Shown: positions 12,023 through 22,290 of the stretch, piece by piece
Layout: each line of letters opens with the position of its first letter
Position numbering within the stretch: position 1 is the first letter of the stretch
Source: Nicotiana tabacum
Taxonomy: Eukaryota; Streptophyta; Magnoliopsida; Solanales; Solanaceae
Direction: 5' to 3'
NCBI RefSeq assembly: GCF_000715075.1
Contig: NC_134093.1
Location: forward strand, 99,370,826 to 99,434,825
Length of the DNA: 64,000 nt
The notes under the pieces: generated by a model
What the model saw: the letters and a program-made list of their open reading frames with translations, nothing else
The model's database searches: none
Told to the model about the DNA's origin: nothing
Position numbers and translations under genes: made by a program

Positions 12023-14024
12023 TTAGCACTTGGGCTGAAGGAGCCCCTCCGGAGTCTGTACACACCCTCAGAGGGTGCAGGTACCTATTAAGTTCGAGTG
12101 TTGAGTGCTGAGCTAGTGGAAGGGTTGAGTGACTGTGGTCCTGAGAGGATGCATTTGATTTCATTATTGTTGCACTTCAGCTGTCATATATCACTGTTTT
12201 GAAAATTTCTGAGAGATATTATCTTATGTTTCAGTTGAACATGACATGAAATTACTGTTTTGGCCTTAAATGTTGAACTTGAAAGCATGCCTACCTTATT
12301 ATGTTGGAAATTACTATAATCAGACTCAGCTGTGAAGCTCGTCACTACTTTCAGTTCTTTATTTAGCATTGTTACTTGCTGAGTTGGTTGTACTCAAACT
12401 ACACCAAGCACTTCGTGTGCAGATCCAGGTGTTCCCAAACACAATGGGTGTTGATTTCTTCGCACAGTTGATTATCCGAAGATTCCGAGGTAGCTGCCGG
12501 CGTTTCACAAACCTTGTCTCTCCTTCCTTATCTTCTTGATTACTGTATTTAGTCTCAGACTATTATAAGCCGTGTTTTCCAGACTTGTGAGGTATAGATG
12601 CTCATGTACTCTATGACACCCCGATAGTTGGAAATTCTGCATTATGTTTTTGGTTATCTATCCCGGTTATGAGAACTTTTACTACTAAAACTGCTTTAAA
12701 TTCATTCTTGTTAAAAGTATTGGAAATATTTGTGAGAAATCAGCTTGCCAAGTACCACGTTAGGCGCCATCATGACAGGTTAGGATTTTGGGTCATGACA
12801 ATGGCACTCCAAAATTGCTCCAAAATTGGCTCCCATGGACGAAATGAAATGGAATTGAGCCAAACCCCTATTTTTAAAAAACACACTGCCCAGCCCAACC
12901 TTCGCACCTACGAAATAGTAGCCGCTTCTGCAGCTCCGCTTCAGCGAAAGCTTCCTCGCAGATACGGTTTCCCCCAAGGCTAGGTTTTTCCGCTTCTGCG
13001 TCCATCCAACCTAAGGTGCACATCCGCTTCTGCGGAAATCCTCCGCACCTGCGGACTCCCCAGCTCGTGCACCACTCCGCACCTGCGTGCCCATGACCGC
13101 ACCTGCGGCTCCGCAGGTGAGCTACAGCACTCGCACCTGTGATCATCCAGCCCCAAACCACTTCCTCTTATGCGCTTCTCCGCCCGCATCTGCGAGCCCG
13201 CAGGTGCGGCAAATTCCTCACATTTGCGAATCCCATCCAGCCTCACTCCCTACCGCTTATGTGACCCTTGGTCCACTTTTGTGGTCTCACACCTGTGGCC
13301 ATAACCTCGCAGGTGCGATCGTACCAGAAGCCTTGAGCTTCAGCAGTTCTTCCAAGCCCAAATTCGATCCGTTTCCAATCTGATTCGCACCCGAGGCCCC
13401 CCGGGACCCCGTCCAAACATACCACCACATCCCACAACACAATACGGACTTAGTCAAAACATCGAATCATGTCAAATAATATCAAAATTACAAATCTACG
13501 AACCAAAACCTTCTTTAAACTTTCAAACTTCGATGAACGCGTCCGAACATTATCAAAATATTCCGGAATGATGCCTTACTTTGAGTACAAAACACAAATC
13601 CTGATACGAACCTATTCCAAGGCTTGTAACATCAAACGGACATCGATAACACCAAAGTCCAGTTCAAACCAAACTTAGGAAATTCTAAATCTTTCTAAAT
13701 GCTAACTTTCCACAATAAGCGTCGAAATGCTCCCGGACCACCCGGTACTCAACTCGTACATACGCCCAAGTCCGAAATCATCATACGAACCTTTTGGACC
13801 TTCAAAGCCCGATTTTGAGGTCGTTAACTCAAACATCAAACCTTAGTCAATTCTTTCAACTTAAAGCTTCCAAAATTAGAATTTTCTTTCCAAATCAACT
13901 CCGAACTTTCCGAAATTCAATTGCGACCACACATACAAGTCACAATACCTGGAGTGAAGCTACTCAAGGCCACAAACTGCCGAACAATGCTCTAGAGATC
14001 AAAACGACCGGTCGGGTCATTACA

Positions 14025-14037
14025 TTCTCTCCCACTT
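14025..14037 (-). promoter_or_regulatory. Polypurine tract of the LARD-like element
   Basis: On the minus strand AAGTGGGAGAGAA directly abuts the 3' LTR start TGTAATGACC. It differs from the composite's tract AAGTAGGGAGAA by a few bases. Sequence just upstream keeps GTATGTTTAAG, which is shared with the Tekay element. Confidence 0.7.
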
Positions 14038-14856
14038 AAACATACGTTCATCCTCCAACGTGTTAGGGACTGCTCTAGAGATGTCCAAAATCACTATTTA
14101 ACACCTCGTGTACCTGCCCATGCCACCACAACCCAGTTGAGCCCATTAGTTCGAGCAAGACTAAAGATCCTCCCTTTTATTTAGTCAATAAGCCTTAGAA
14201 TCAAATTCCAACCTCTGAATTCCTCCATAAGACTTGATTCTAACATACGAACACCGTATCAGTCGCTACACACTGTACCAAATCATGATCATGCACCCAT
14301 ATTGAAATCACACCCTGCACCACATAAGTCGGTTGCCCATAATAACATCCTCCGACCGCAATAGCTGGAATTTCACAAATATGATACGCGCAATACACCT
14401 CATAATGCACATAAGTCCTGTTCCAACTCTCGAAATACTGCGACCACGACAAAGATGTGTAGAAACTAATAACCACCTGCCGAGTCAACAAATCATGGAG
14501 TCTCTCCTCTTGACAAGAATCATTACCTCATTCTGAACTGAATAACGACATTTGCTCTTTAATATACCCTAGATAACTCTGATAGCACTGATCCCGAGTC
14601 CAAGAACCTCGTCTCACCCAGTCCAAGCTACTCAGGCAATAAGCCATCTCAGACACTGCCAAAAATCTTATATGACGCCCACAATGTGCCAACAAGTTAC
14701 AAACTCGAATGTGATACATAAGAAAAAATAAACTCTGGAAAGAACTACTCAACCCCGCATAACGAATAAAACGGCTGAATAGATACTTTGAACCTACCTC
14801 AGGGATGAAAAACAAGACATACAAAATGAGTGTAAGGAACTATGATCAATATCTCG

Positions 14857-15018
14857 TTGTTGCGGCGTGCAACCCGATCCAACATGACACTGTTGCGCGC
14901 GTGCAAATCGGTCCAAACATGACAATGTTGCGGCATGCAACCCGATCCACATAACATGACCGTGGCGGCGTGCCACCCGATCCAAACTATATACCCATGG
15001 CGGCGTGTCACCCGATCC
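14857..15018 (-). repeat. Tandem GTTGCGGCGTGCAACCCGAT cluster in LARD interior
   Basis: Five imperfect units spaced 33-36 bp begin at about 14859, 14892, 14928, 14962 and 14997. Each has GCGGCGTGCAACCCGATCC or a variant, followed by AT-rich sequence with ACATGAC. The unit is the reverse complement of the GGATCGGGTTGCGCGCCGCAAC motif in LTR2 and LTR3. Confidence 0.6.
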
Positions 15019-18000
15019 GCACATAACAATCAAGAAGAAAACACACATCAAGCTGTAATGCTTATACTAACGAAATGACTGAATATCGACCACAAACACG
15101 CCAAGTGCATAATACAAATCCTGGGGAGACGGATACCGCCATACACAACAAAACCCAAGCACAACTAAGGTGCAATATATGACCTGCATCACGAGAGCTA
15201 CCCTGCTCATATAACACCACAAGCTACACGGGACCTCAACACACGTGCGGATAATCAAGCCGTCTCACAATCCACATGACACAATAGAGTATTACATGGA
15301 ATAACTGACGACGGAAATAACATCCAATGCCCGAAGACTCGTCCATAAGCAACGCTATGCTGAATGAACACATCCGGCCCGATGTAGAGCACACATTCAC
15401 ATTAGACCCATCAACAGACCTCAAGCCGATTCTGATCATACCATACTGGGCTAATAACCCTTCAAGAACCCACAATAACCCTTTCCATGACACACAAGAA
15501 CAACTGTCAACTCCGGAATAAACTCACAGAGTCCATAACCTAAGGAATAGAATGCCTCTCAGGCATAAACCCTTGCATTAGCGATAGTTCCAAAATCTCC
15601 ATAATTGGTTTCAATCCTTAATAATCAAGTGACTATCATGTCACACCTACACCAATTTCCCCTATGGGATACGTTCCCACGAACTTTCTCACCAGGTAGA
15701 AAAGTCTGCACCTCCACACCACCAACCGTACTAATTCTATAAAGCCAACCCAGAGTCCGCAATTCAATACACAAAGCCTCTTACACAGGACACCGTTCTC
15801 AGGTGACACTAAAGATGATGTCAGCTTACTCTGAACATCTAAATTCTTCCCGGCTCATCTGAGCTCGTGACATTCTTGTCAATACCGAACCACAACCTTG
15901 ATCCTCAAACTCCAATTTCCATAACTGCGGAAAATACAAACCTCAAGTTATGGCCAAAACCAACATAACTCTTTCGGGATCTATCTACACGTAACATGCC
16001 ATTATAATCAAATACGTCCAAACCAATCAGATTACGGTGACTGTCAAGCCGCACGTATAACCACAAAATAGCTGTATAACTTAACACGCTGAAGTAACTG
16101 ATCATTGCCACAATTTTGCTTATTCAAACAATTACTAGTTGACCCAACTTCTTCCAGTTTACTCTGGACTTGCCTTAGAAATAATAATAGCTCCATTCAA
16201 AACATAACAAACTCATTCAGCACCCATCCCGAGTGACCCACTTCATGAGACCATGTTGTCTCAATACCCATGAACCTTCTCGTACCTTCCTAATGTGCAC
16301 AATAGCATCTCCAACTGGTAAACCCATTCTGAAAGACCTTCCGTGAATCCGAAGCTATTTCTCCCTTTCTTCTAATACTGCCCCACAGGACCGATGATGA
16401 CATAGACCACTCCAAGCCCCGTTTGCAATCCACTGTGAAAACTCGATCCTTAACCACACAACGGACCCGAAATCTTTAAGAATTGCACTTTAATTCTTGA
16501 ACCCACTAGGAGCGTTGTTGAGAGTCACCCACTCTGACCTGGTCCCGAATATAACCAAACTCCAACGCTCTGCTAGCACATAAACACCCTCTCGAAGAAG
16601 CAACCAGTTGAACTCTTTTCCTTGTACATCACATCTACAAAAGCATAAACTCTGAGTCTTCCCAAAAACCTAAACATGAATCGATAAAGCCAAATATAGC
16701 GCACATCCATCAAGTTCTTTACCCGAATTACCCCTGATCTTTTTATTCCTCAGTCACAATAACCCACCAATACACCGATAACCAGAAACTGCACAAGCAG
16801 ATAACCACGCGATCCAATCGTAGATGGTGCGGCTCCTCCACTTAGCTTAAAGCTACAATTACATAAACCTATAACCCACAAATATTGCTCCTTCTCAATT
16901 ACCATAATCTCGCACATTTAACCCGCCAAATTCCTCGAAATCTCTTGTTAAACTTCTCGTGAACATTCTGAATTATCAATCGCGATTGCATATTCGACCT
17001 TCTGACGGGTAGTAAGTAGAACTCTTCGCAGAAACTTCATCAGAATCATGCAACCACTAATCTGCTCATAGGAGATCACTCACCTGTGGAATTCCTTACC
17101 GACATCTTCCAATGATGCTGCACTGGGTACAACTACCACGAAATCAGTAAACTCTCCTAAGCTCATGCTCACCCACCAGCTGTACAAGTCTGTTCATCCC
17201 CCATTGACATCAACTGACAGTCCGACAATACATCTCCAAACTCGAAGTCACGTTTCACACCTCTCCATTTCCAGCACACTCCCCTCTGACTTAATCAAGC
17301 TTCCGACATCCAGCAGCCACCATCCCAAATGAAGTGCATAGGCTTAGTCATTATCCAACATGATTCCCAAATCGCTCTAAACTTTCTCCGAGGAAAGTGG
17401 CTTCCTACCACAGAATCTATACGCTACTCTGCCACTCCCACTCCGATCAAACCATCTCCTTTAAGCAACTTCTCGACCTCCGCTTCTCATACTTGACCTG
17501 CTAGTAATTCAACCACTGCGAGACACCTCCCACAATGTCCTTCCTTATACTTCGCTGCCCAAATGTTGCCTCAAATCAAATCCATATCTGTAGCACTGGA
17601 ACTAATGAATTGCTACCAACTCTAAACCTCCTGGAAGATCACCTTTCTCGAGCCATCAACATTAGAAATACCAATTCGATTCTGAACCGCTACACACCGC
17701 TATCTCTGAGAATCGCTCCTCATGCACCATTTCACAACACCCTGCCCCGAAGGTAAATCAAAGAAGACCATAACACCGGCGAACCTTAATGCGTTCAAAC
17801 AAGGACGATGACACCACATCACAAAGGAGAATCTCACCACGCTCAAAAATATCAAGTCTCATTATTTCATCAACCAAACCTGGACATCTATAGTCTGATT
17901 GCCTTTCCTCCACTGGAATTAAACGTTGAACCCCTAAATCGTGCACTGGGATATCCTCCCTTCAAGTCATTCACTGCCTCAACACATAAATGAGCACCCT

Positions 18001-18259
18001 ACCATTACACCAACATCGTGCGATAATAATGCATGAACATCATAGCAATCTGTGCGTAACCTCAAAACCATAGGCAATACTGATACAGGGCATGGAACGG
18101 CATAACCCCTTTCCACAAGACGATGATAATGACTCGTTCGAGTACACAGGGAAAAATATCTTGCACCACATCTGTAGTACCATCGCAACTCCCCAATGCC
18201 CAATTGATAATAAGTACTCCACGTCGCATAAGATTGAGTAAAAAGTAAATAAAGGCATA

Positions 18260-18415
18260 AGCTCCAATGGGATCAAATCGCACGAAGAGGAATCAAGAAG
18301 AGAAGTGCTCCTAACAACCATGTAGCCTCTCGAAGATAAGTACAGACGTCTCCGTAACGATCCGCAAGACTCTACTAGACTTGCTCATGACTCGTGAGAC
18401 CTAAGTGAACCTAAC
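18260..18415 (-). promoter_or_regulatory. Post-PBS leader shared with Tekay and the composite
   Basis: Read on the minus strand, the 140-160 bases after the primer binding site carry TAGTAGAGTCTTGCGGATCG, GGAGACGTCTGTACTTATC and CTTCGAGAGGCTAC in order. They match the leader of the Tekay element (54141-54290) and of the composite (22145-22290). This is the only long match between the three interiors apart from the region next to the polypurine tract. In LTR retrotransposons this position usually holds dimerisation and packaging signals. The role here is inferred. Confidence 0.55.
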
Positions 18416-18427
18416 GCTCTGATACCA
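18416..18427 (-). promoter_or_regulatory. Primer binding site (tRNA-iMet type), LARD-like element
   Basis: The plus-strand GCTCTGATACCA is the complement of TGGTATCAGAGC, which pairs with the 3' end of initiator tRNA-Met. It lies three bases inside the 5' LTR end at 18431 and fixes the element's orientation as minus. Confidence 0.85.
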
Positions 18428-18430
18428 AGC

Positions 18431-21360
18431 TGTCACGACCCAAAATCCTTTATAGGTCGTGATGGCACATAACACCACCATCAGGCAAGCCAATGGTAAT
18501 TTACCAATTTAATTACCCATTTTATTACTTTTGAAATTGCAAATTTTAATAAGAAAAGAAGATTTACACTTCTAAATCACGGGAAACGTACAATATTTGT
18601 AATTTATAAAAGAAATAAAAGGTGATAATAATATACGAAACCCTAAGCATCAACTATTGTAACCCCAAAAATCGGTGTCACAAGTGCATGAGCATTCTCT
18701 AAGGAGTACAATAATAATACTTTGTCCAGAATGTAAATAAGATGGGATAAAATAAATAGTACGATGGAGACTCGGTTGACTACGATGCGTAGCCTGGAAT
18801 GCAACTCACATAAAGTGTCCTCAACAGATGAGCCTACGCGCCAAGATGATCACCAAATGAACCTGTCAAATCCTGCAAATTTAGTGCAGAAGTGCAGCAT
18901 GAGTACGTAAATCAACGCGTACCCACTAAGTATCTAGCCTAATCCCAGAGAAGTAGTGGCGAGGGGTCGACACCGACATTTACTAGAGGTCCAATAAAAT
19001 AATATAATAATTCATAACAGATATAAAGTACAACAGCGATAGTGGGGTAAATCTGTAAGTTACATAATCTTTCAAATATTTCTTTTAAAGTATGAATTTC
19101 TCGATCTTGTATTCTACCTTAACAGCTCGTAAAATGACAAGTTCCAATATCAAATAAATAAGGAATACCATATAGAATGTCGTACATCAATGGAAAGATT
19201 ATCTCGTGAATATTCGGACTACTAGTGATATAACGCACGATTCTGCCAAGGTCGTTAGGCCCGATCTATAATAATATGTACACTGCCGAGGGTAGAGCGG
19301 CACGAACCATAGACGCATCTATTATACTTCTGAAGCATTCGGCTCACTCCACAAGAAAGGAAGGAAGTTACCGAATTACGAGACACGTGCTTAAAATAAA
19401 GTACATGAGCTCAAAATGAATATAATCTTTACCGTTTCTCAAATAACTCGCCCACAGCTCAAAGTGATAAGGCTCGGCCTAGTATACATATATTCATTTC
19501 TAAATCAAATTCAGTTATAACTTTAATTAATTAAGCCTGCAGAACGAGTTCAAATAATTCAATTATTACATGATAAAGTCCTAAGTCTACCCGTACATAA
19601 ACATGCTTTAGCTACGTACGGACTCTCGTCACCTCGTGCGTATGTAGCATCCACAACTAGTTGCACATAACAATAAATATCACCTAGGGGTAGTTTTCCC
19701 CTTACAAGCTTAGACAAGAGACTTACCTCGCTCTGAAATTCCATAACCGGCTCCAACGCCTCTCTAACACCTCAACTCAAAGCCAAACGTCTCAAAACTA
19801 GCAAACAACGTGTAACTCAATCAAAATATACACCAATGCTTACAATTTAAGAATTTATAAAATTTCCCAACGTCGCTCGCAAAGTCAATAAAATCAACCC
19901 TCGGGCCCAGGTGCCCGGATTCCAAAAATATTCAAAGATAAACTTGATTCATATCACCATAAACTCAAATATATAATTTATTCCAAATTCCATATTCAAT
20001 TTCGTGGTCAAAATCTAAAAATATCAATTTCTATGTTTTCTACCAAAATCCCAAATTTCTATAAATTTCCATGCTTAAATCCATATATAAACCATGTATT
20101 TATCTCACAATGTGAACAAATCACTTACCCCATAATAGATGATGAAGATGGCACTCCAAAATTGCTCCAAAATCGGCTCCCATGAACGAAATGAAATGGA
20201 ATTGAGCCAAACCCTCGTTTTTAAAAAACACACTGCCCAGCCCGACCTTCACACCTGTAGAACAGTAGCCGCTTCTGTGGCTCTGCTTCTACAGAAGCTT
20301 CCTCGCAGATGCGGTTTCCCCTAAGGCCAGCTTTTTCCGCTTCTGCGTCCATCCAACCGCAGGTGCGCATCCGCTTCTGCGAAAATCCTCCACACCTGCA
20401 GACTCCCCAAGATCGCACCTACGAACTCCCCATGACCGCACCTGCGGCTCCGCAGGTGCACTACAATACCTACACCTGCGATCATCTAGCCCCATACCAC
20501 TTCCACTCCTGCACTTCTGCGCTTCTCCGCAGGTGCGGCAAATACCTCGCACCTGTGAATCCCATCCAGCCTCACTCCCTACCGCTTCTGCGATCCCTGG
20601 GCCGCTTCTGCAGTCTTGCACCTGTGTCCATAACCTCGCAGGTGCGATCGCAACAGATGCCTTAAGCGCCAGCAGTTCTTCCAAGTCCAAACTCGATCCG
20701 TTTCCAATCTGATTCGCACCCGAGGCCCCTAGGACCCCGTCCAAACATACCAACACATCCCACAACACAATATGGACTTAGTAGAAATCTCGAATCACAT
20801 CAAACAATATCAAATTTTTAAATCAACGATCGAAATTCTTCTTTATACTTTAAAACTTCAACGAACACGTCCGAACTATACAAAAACATTCTGGAATGAC
20901 GCCAAACTTTGCGTACAAGTCACAAATCAAACTACGAACCTATTCCAAGGCTTGGAACATCAAACGGATATCGATAACACCAAAGGCCACTTCAAACCAA
21001 ACTTAAAAAATTCTAAAGCCTTCCAAATGCCAACTTTTCACAATAAGCGGCGAAATGCTCCCGGACCACCCGGTACTCAACTCGGACATTAGCACAAGTT
21101 CGAAATTATCATAGGAACCTATTAGGACCTTCAAATCCTGATTCTGAGGTCGTTAACCCAAACGTCAAAACTTAGAGAATTCTTTCAACTTAAAGCTTCT
21201 GAAATAATCATACAAACCTATTTCTTTCCAAATCAACTATGAACTTCCGAAATTTAATCTGACCATATGTACAAGATATAATACCTGAATTGAAGCTACT
21301 CAAGGCCTCAAACCACTGAATGACATGCTAGATCTCAAAATGACCGGTCGGATCGTTATA
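18431..21360 (-). repeat. 5' LTR of the LARD-like element
   Basis: This uninterrupted 2930-bp LTR runs on the minus strand from 21360 (TATAACGATCC, the canonical TG start mutated to TA) to 18431 (GTGACA). It is colinear with the 3' LTR outside the nested solo LTR. The GC-rich motif block lies at 20230-20660. Confidence 0.85.
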
Positions 21361-22132
21361 GTTTGGAAGTTGTGATTTATGATCTCAGATTACGAGAAGT
21401 GGGATTGTTGAAATTTGTGTATTAGGAATGATTTGATTGGTTGAGTTGTCATAGTTTTCCCTACTTGAACTCATTCATACTTCATCCGTACCCCGACTAT
21501 GTTGTGCTTAATTACTTGGTTATTCCTCGTTGCCATTCGTGTTCCCCTTACCTTCCCTGCTGATTGTAATTTGAATTCTTTATCTTATTGTCCTTACATT
21601 GATATTATTTCCTTGTTAGCTTTATGTCATATTATGCACAGGTTTACATGTCCGGTAGGTTTCTTGACCTGGCCTCGTCACCACTCTACCGAGGGTAGTC
21701 TTGATACTTACTGGTACCACTACGGTGTACCCATGCTACGCTTCTGCACATTTTTGTGCAGAACCAGGTACTTCGGATCAAGTTGGTTTTGTGACTTATG
21801 CATGTGTGGATGGAGACTTCAAGGTACACCTGCTGGACGTTCGCAGGCTCCGAAGTCACCTTTTGTTGTATTTTATTTCCAATGTTTCCTATTATTCCGG
21901 GATAGTGTTGTATTGTTATTTCTAGTGACTCTTAGAAAATCTTATGACTTGTACTACTGGTTTTTTGATATTGTATCATGTTGGGATTGTCGGCTTATTA
22001 TGGTAACTTATGTTTCATGTAGTTATTTGGTTAAAAATCTATTACTTAATTAGCAAGTGTTAGGCTTACCTAGTCTTAGAGACTAGGTGCCATCACGACA
22101 TCCTACAGAGGGAAATTGGGGTCGTGACAACT

Positions 22133-22144
22133 TGGTATTAGAGC
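22133..22144 (+). promoter_or_regulatory. Primer binding site after LTR2 (iMet type, one mismatch)
   Basis: TGGTATTAGAGC differs from the tRNA-iMet complement TGGTATCAGAGC at one base (C to T). It lies three bases after the LTR end GTCGTGACA. Confidence 0.8.
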
Positions 22145-22290
22145 TCTAGGTTCATAGGTTCCACGAATCATAAGCGAGTTTAGTAGAGTCTTGTGGATTG
22201 GTACGTAGACGTCTGTACTTATCTTCGAGAGGCTACGAAACTATTAGGAAATTCCACTTCTATCATTCCTTATCGTGCGGCATTGAGTCA
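22145..22290 (+). promoter_or_regulatory. Post-PBS leader of the composite
   Basis: TCTAGGTTCATAGGTTCCAC, GTTTAGTAGAGTCTTG, GACGTCTGTACTTATC and TCGAGAGGCTAC occur in the same order and spacing as in the Tekay leader (54141-54290) and the LARD leader (18260-18415, minus). No start codon or open frame runs through it. A packaging or dimerisation function is inferred from position and conservation. Confidence 0.55.

Larger units (their letters stand above)
10259..12800 (+). mobile_element. Nested solo LTR (Tekay-related) with 5-bp TSD
   Basis: A 2542-bp LTR starts TGTAACGACCCGGCCGGG and ends GGGTCATGACA. It is flanked by the perfect duplication ATGGC (10254-10258 and 12801-12805) and has no internal region, so it is a solo LTR left by LTR-LTR recombination. 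Its first half is clearly related to the Tekay LTR at 50102: both have a TTTATAACCCG and GATAAATAG core, a GA-rich stretch of AGAGAGAAG, then CCCTAGTCTTCAA or similar and GATTCTTGGGTGT. It sits inside the LARD 3' LTR, so it inserted later than that element. Confidence 0.88.
8573..14024 (-). repeat. 3' LTR of the LARD-like element, split by a solo LTR
   Basis: On the plus strand it starts TGTCACGACCCAAAATCC and ends GGGTCATTACA, so on its own strand it runs TGTAATGACCC to GGTCGTGACA. It is colinear with 18431-21360, for example CATAATAGATGATGAAGATG at 10237 and 20132. Shared landmarks include the GC-rich block of CGCACCTGCGG motifs (12895-13330) and GAAAATGACAAGCGCC near 9280. Confidence 0.85.
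14025..18430 (-). other. Non-coding internal region of the LARD-like element
   Basis: The region lies between the polypurine tract (14025-14037) and the primer binding site (18416-18427). I scanned the translated open stretches on both strands. None shows a gag fold, zinc knuckle, protease DSG/DTG, RT YxDD or integrase HHCC/DDE motif, and all are under 100 codons. A short tandem motif cluster lies at 14857-15018. The end next to the primer binding site matches the leader of the Tekay element. The rest has no match elsewhere in the window. Confidence 0.65.
8573..21360 (-). mobile_element. Complete LARD-like non-autonomous LTR retrotransposon
   Basis: Two LTRs in the same minus orientation (8573-14024, interrupted by a nested solo LTR, and 18431-21360) flank a 4.4-kb internal region. 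The element is bounded by a perfect 5-bp target duplication GTTTG (8568-8572 and 21361-21365). The iMet-type primer binding site sits just inside the right-hand LTR and a polypurine tract just inside the left-hand one. Subtracting the nested insertion gives a 3' LTR of about 2.9 kb, matching the 2930-bp 5' LTR. No gag, protease, RT or integrase motif is readable in the interior. This combination of long LTRs and a large non-coding interior is the definition of a LARD. Confidence 0.85.
3152..22129 (+). repeat. LTR2 of the composite, interrupted by two insertions
   Basis: The LTR starts TGTAATGACCTAGCCGG and ends GGTCGTGACA. It is read in three pieces: 3152-4794, 7407-8572 and 21366-22129. The pieces join to match LTR3 in order, for example GATTACGAGAAGTGGGATTG at 21391 matching 27702. 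The first gap holds a reverse-oriented LTR and has also lost about 260 bp that LTR3 keeps (near 26348-26606). The second gap is the LARD-like element, which leaves a clean 5-bp duplication. Copies of GGATCGGRTTGCGCG occur at 7610-7850. This LTR would serve as the 5' LTR for the internal region that follows. Confidence 0.75.

Noticed and set aside
12669..13383. Several frames of about 95-105 codons on both strands
   Set aside because: They are translations of the CGCACCTGCGG cluster in the LARD LTR. Open frames here reflect GC-rich repeat composition.
14240..18321. Minus-strand frames in the LARD interior as possible gag-pol
   Set aside because: None contains a zinc knuckle, YxDD, HHCC, DDE or protease motif, and all are short.
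20289..20768. 159-codon reverse frame, one of the longest in the window
   Set aside because: It is inside the LARD 5' LTR over the GC-rich block. The same region of the 3' LTR is broken into shorter frames, so it is not conserved.
21499..22053. 184-codon forward frame with hydrophobic segments
   Set aside because: It lies in the last part of LTR2. LTR3 (27810-28277) has the matching sequence split by stops. The hydrophobic look comes from T-rich DNA, and no family is recognisable.
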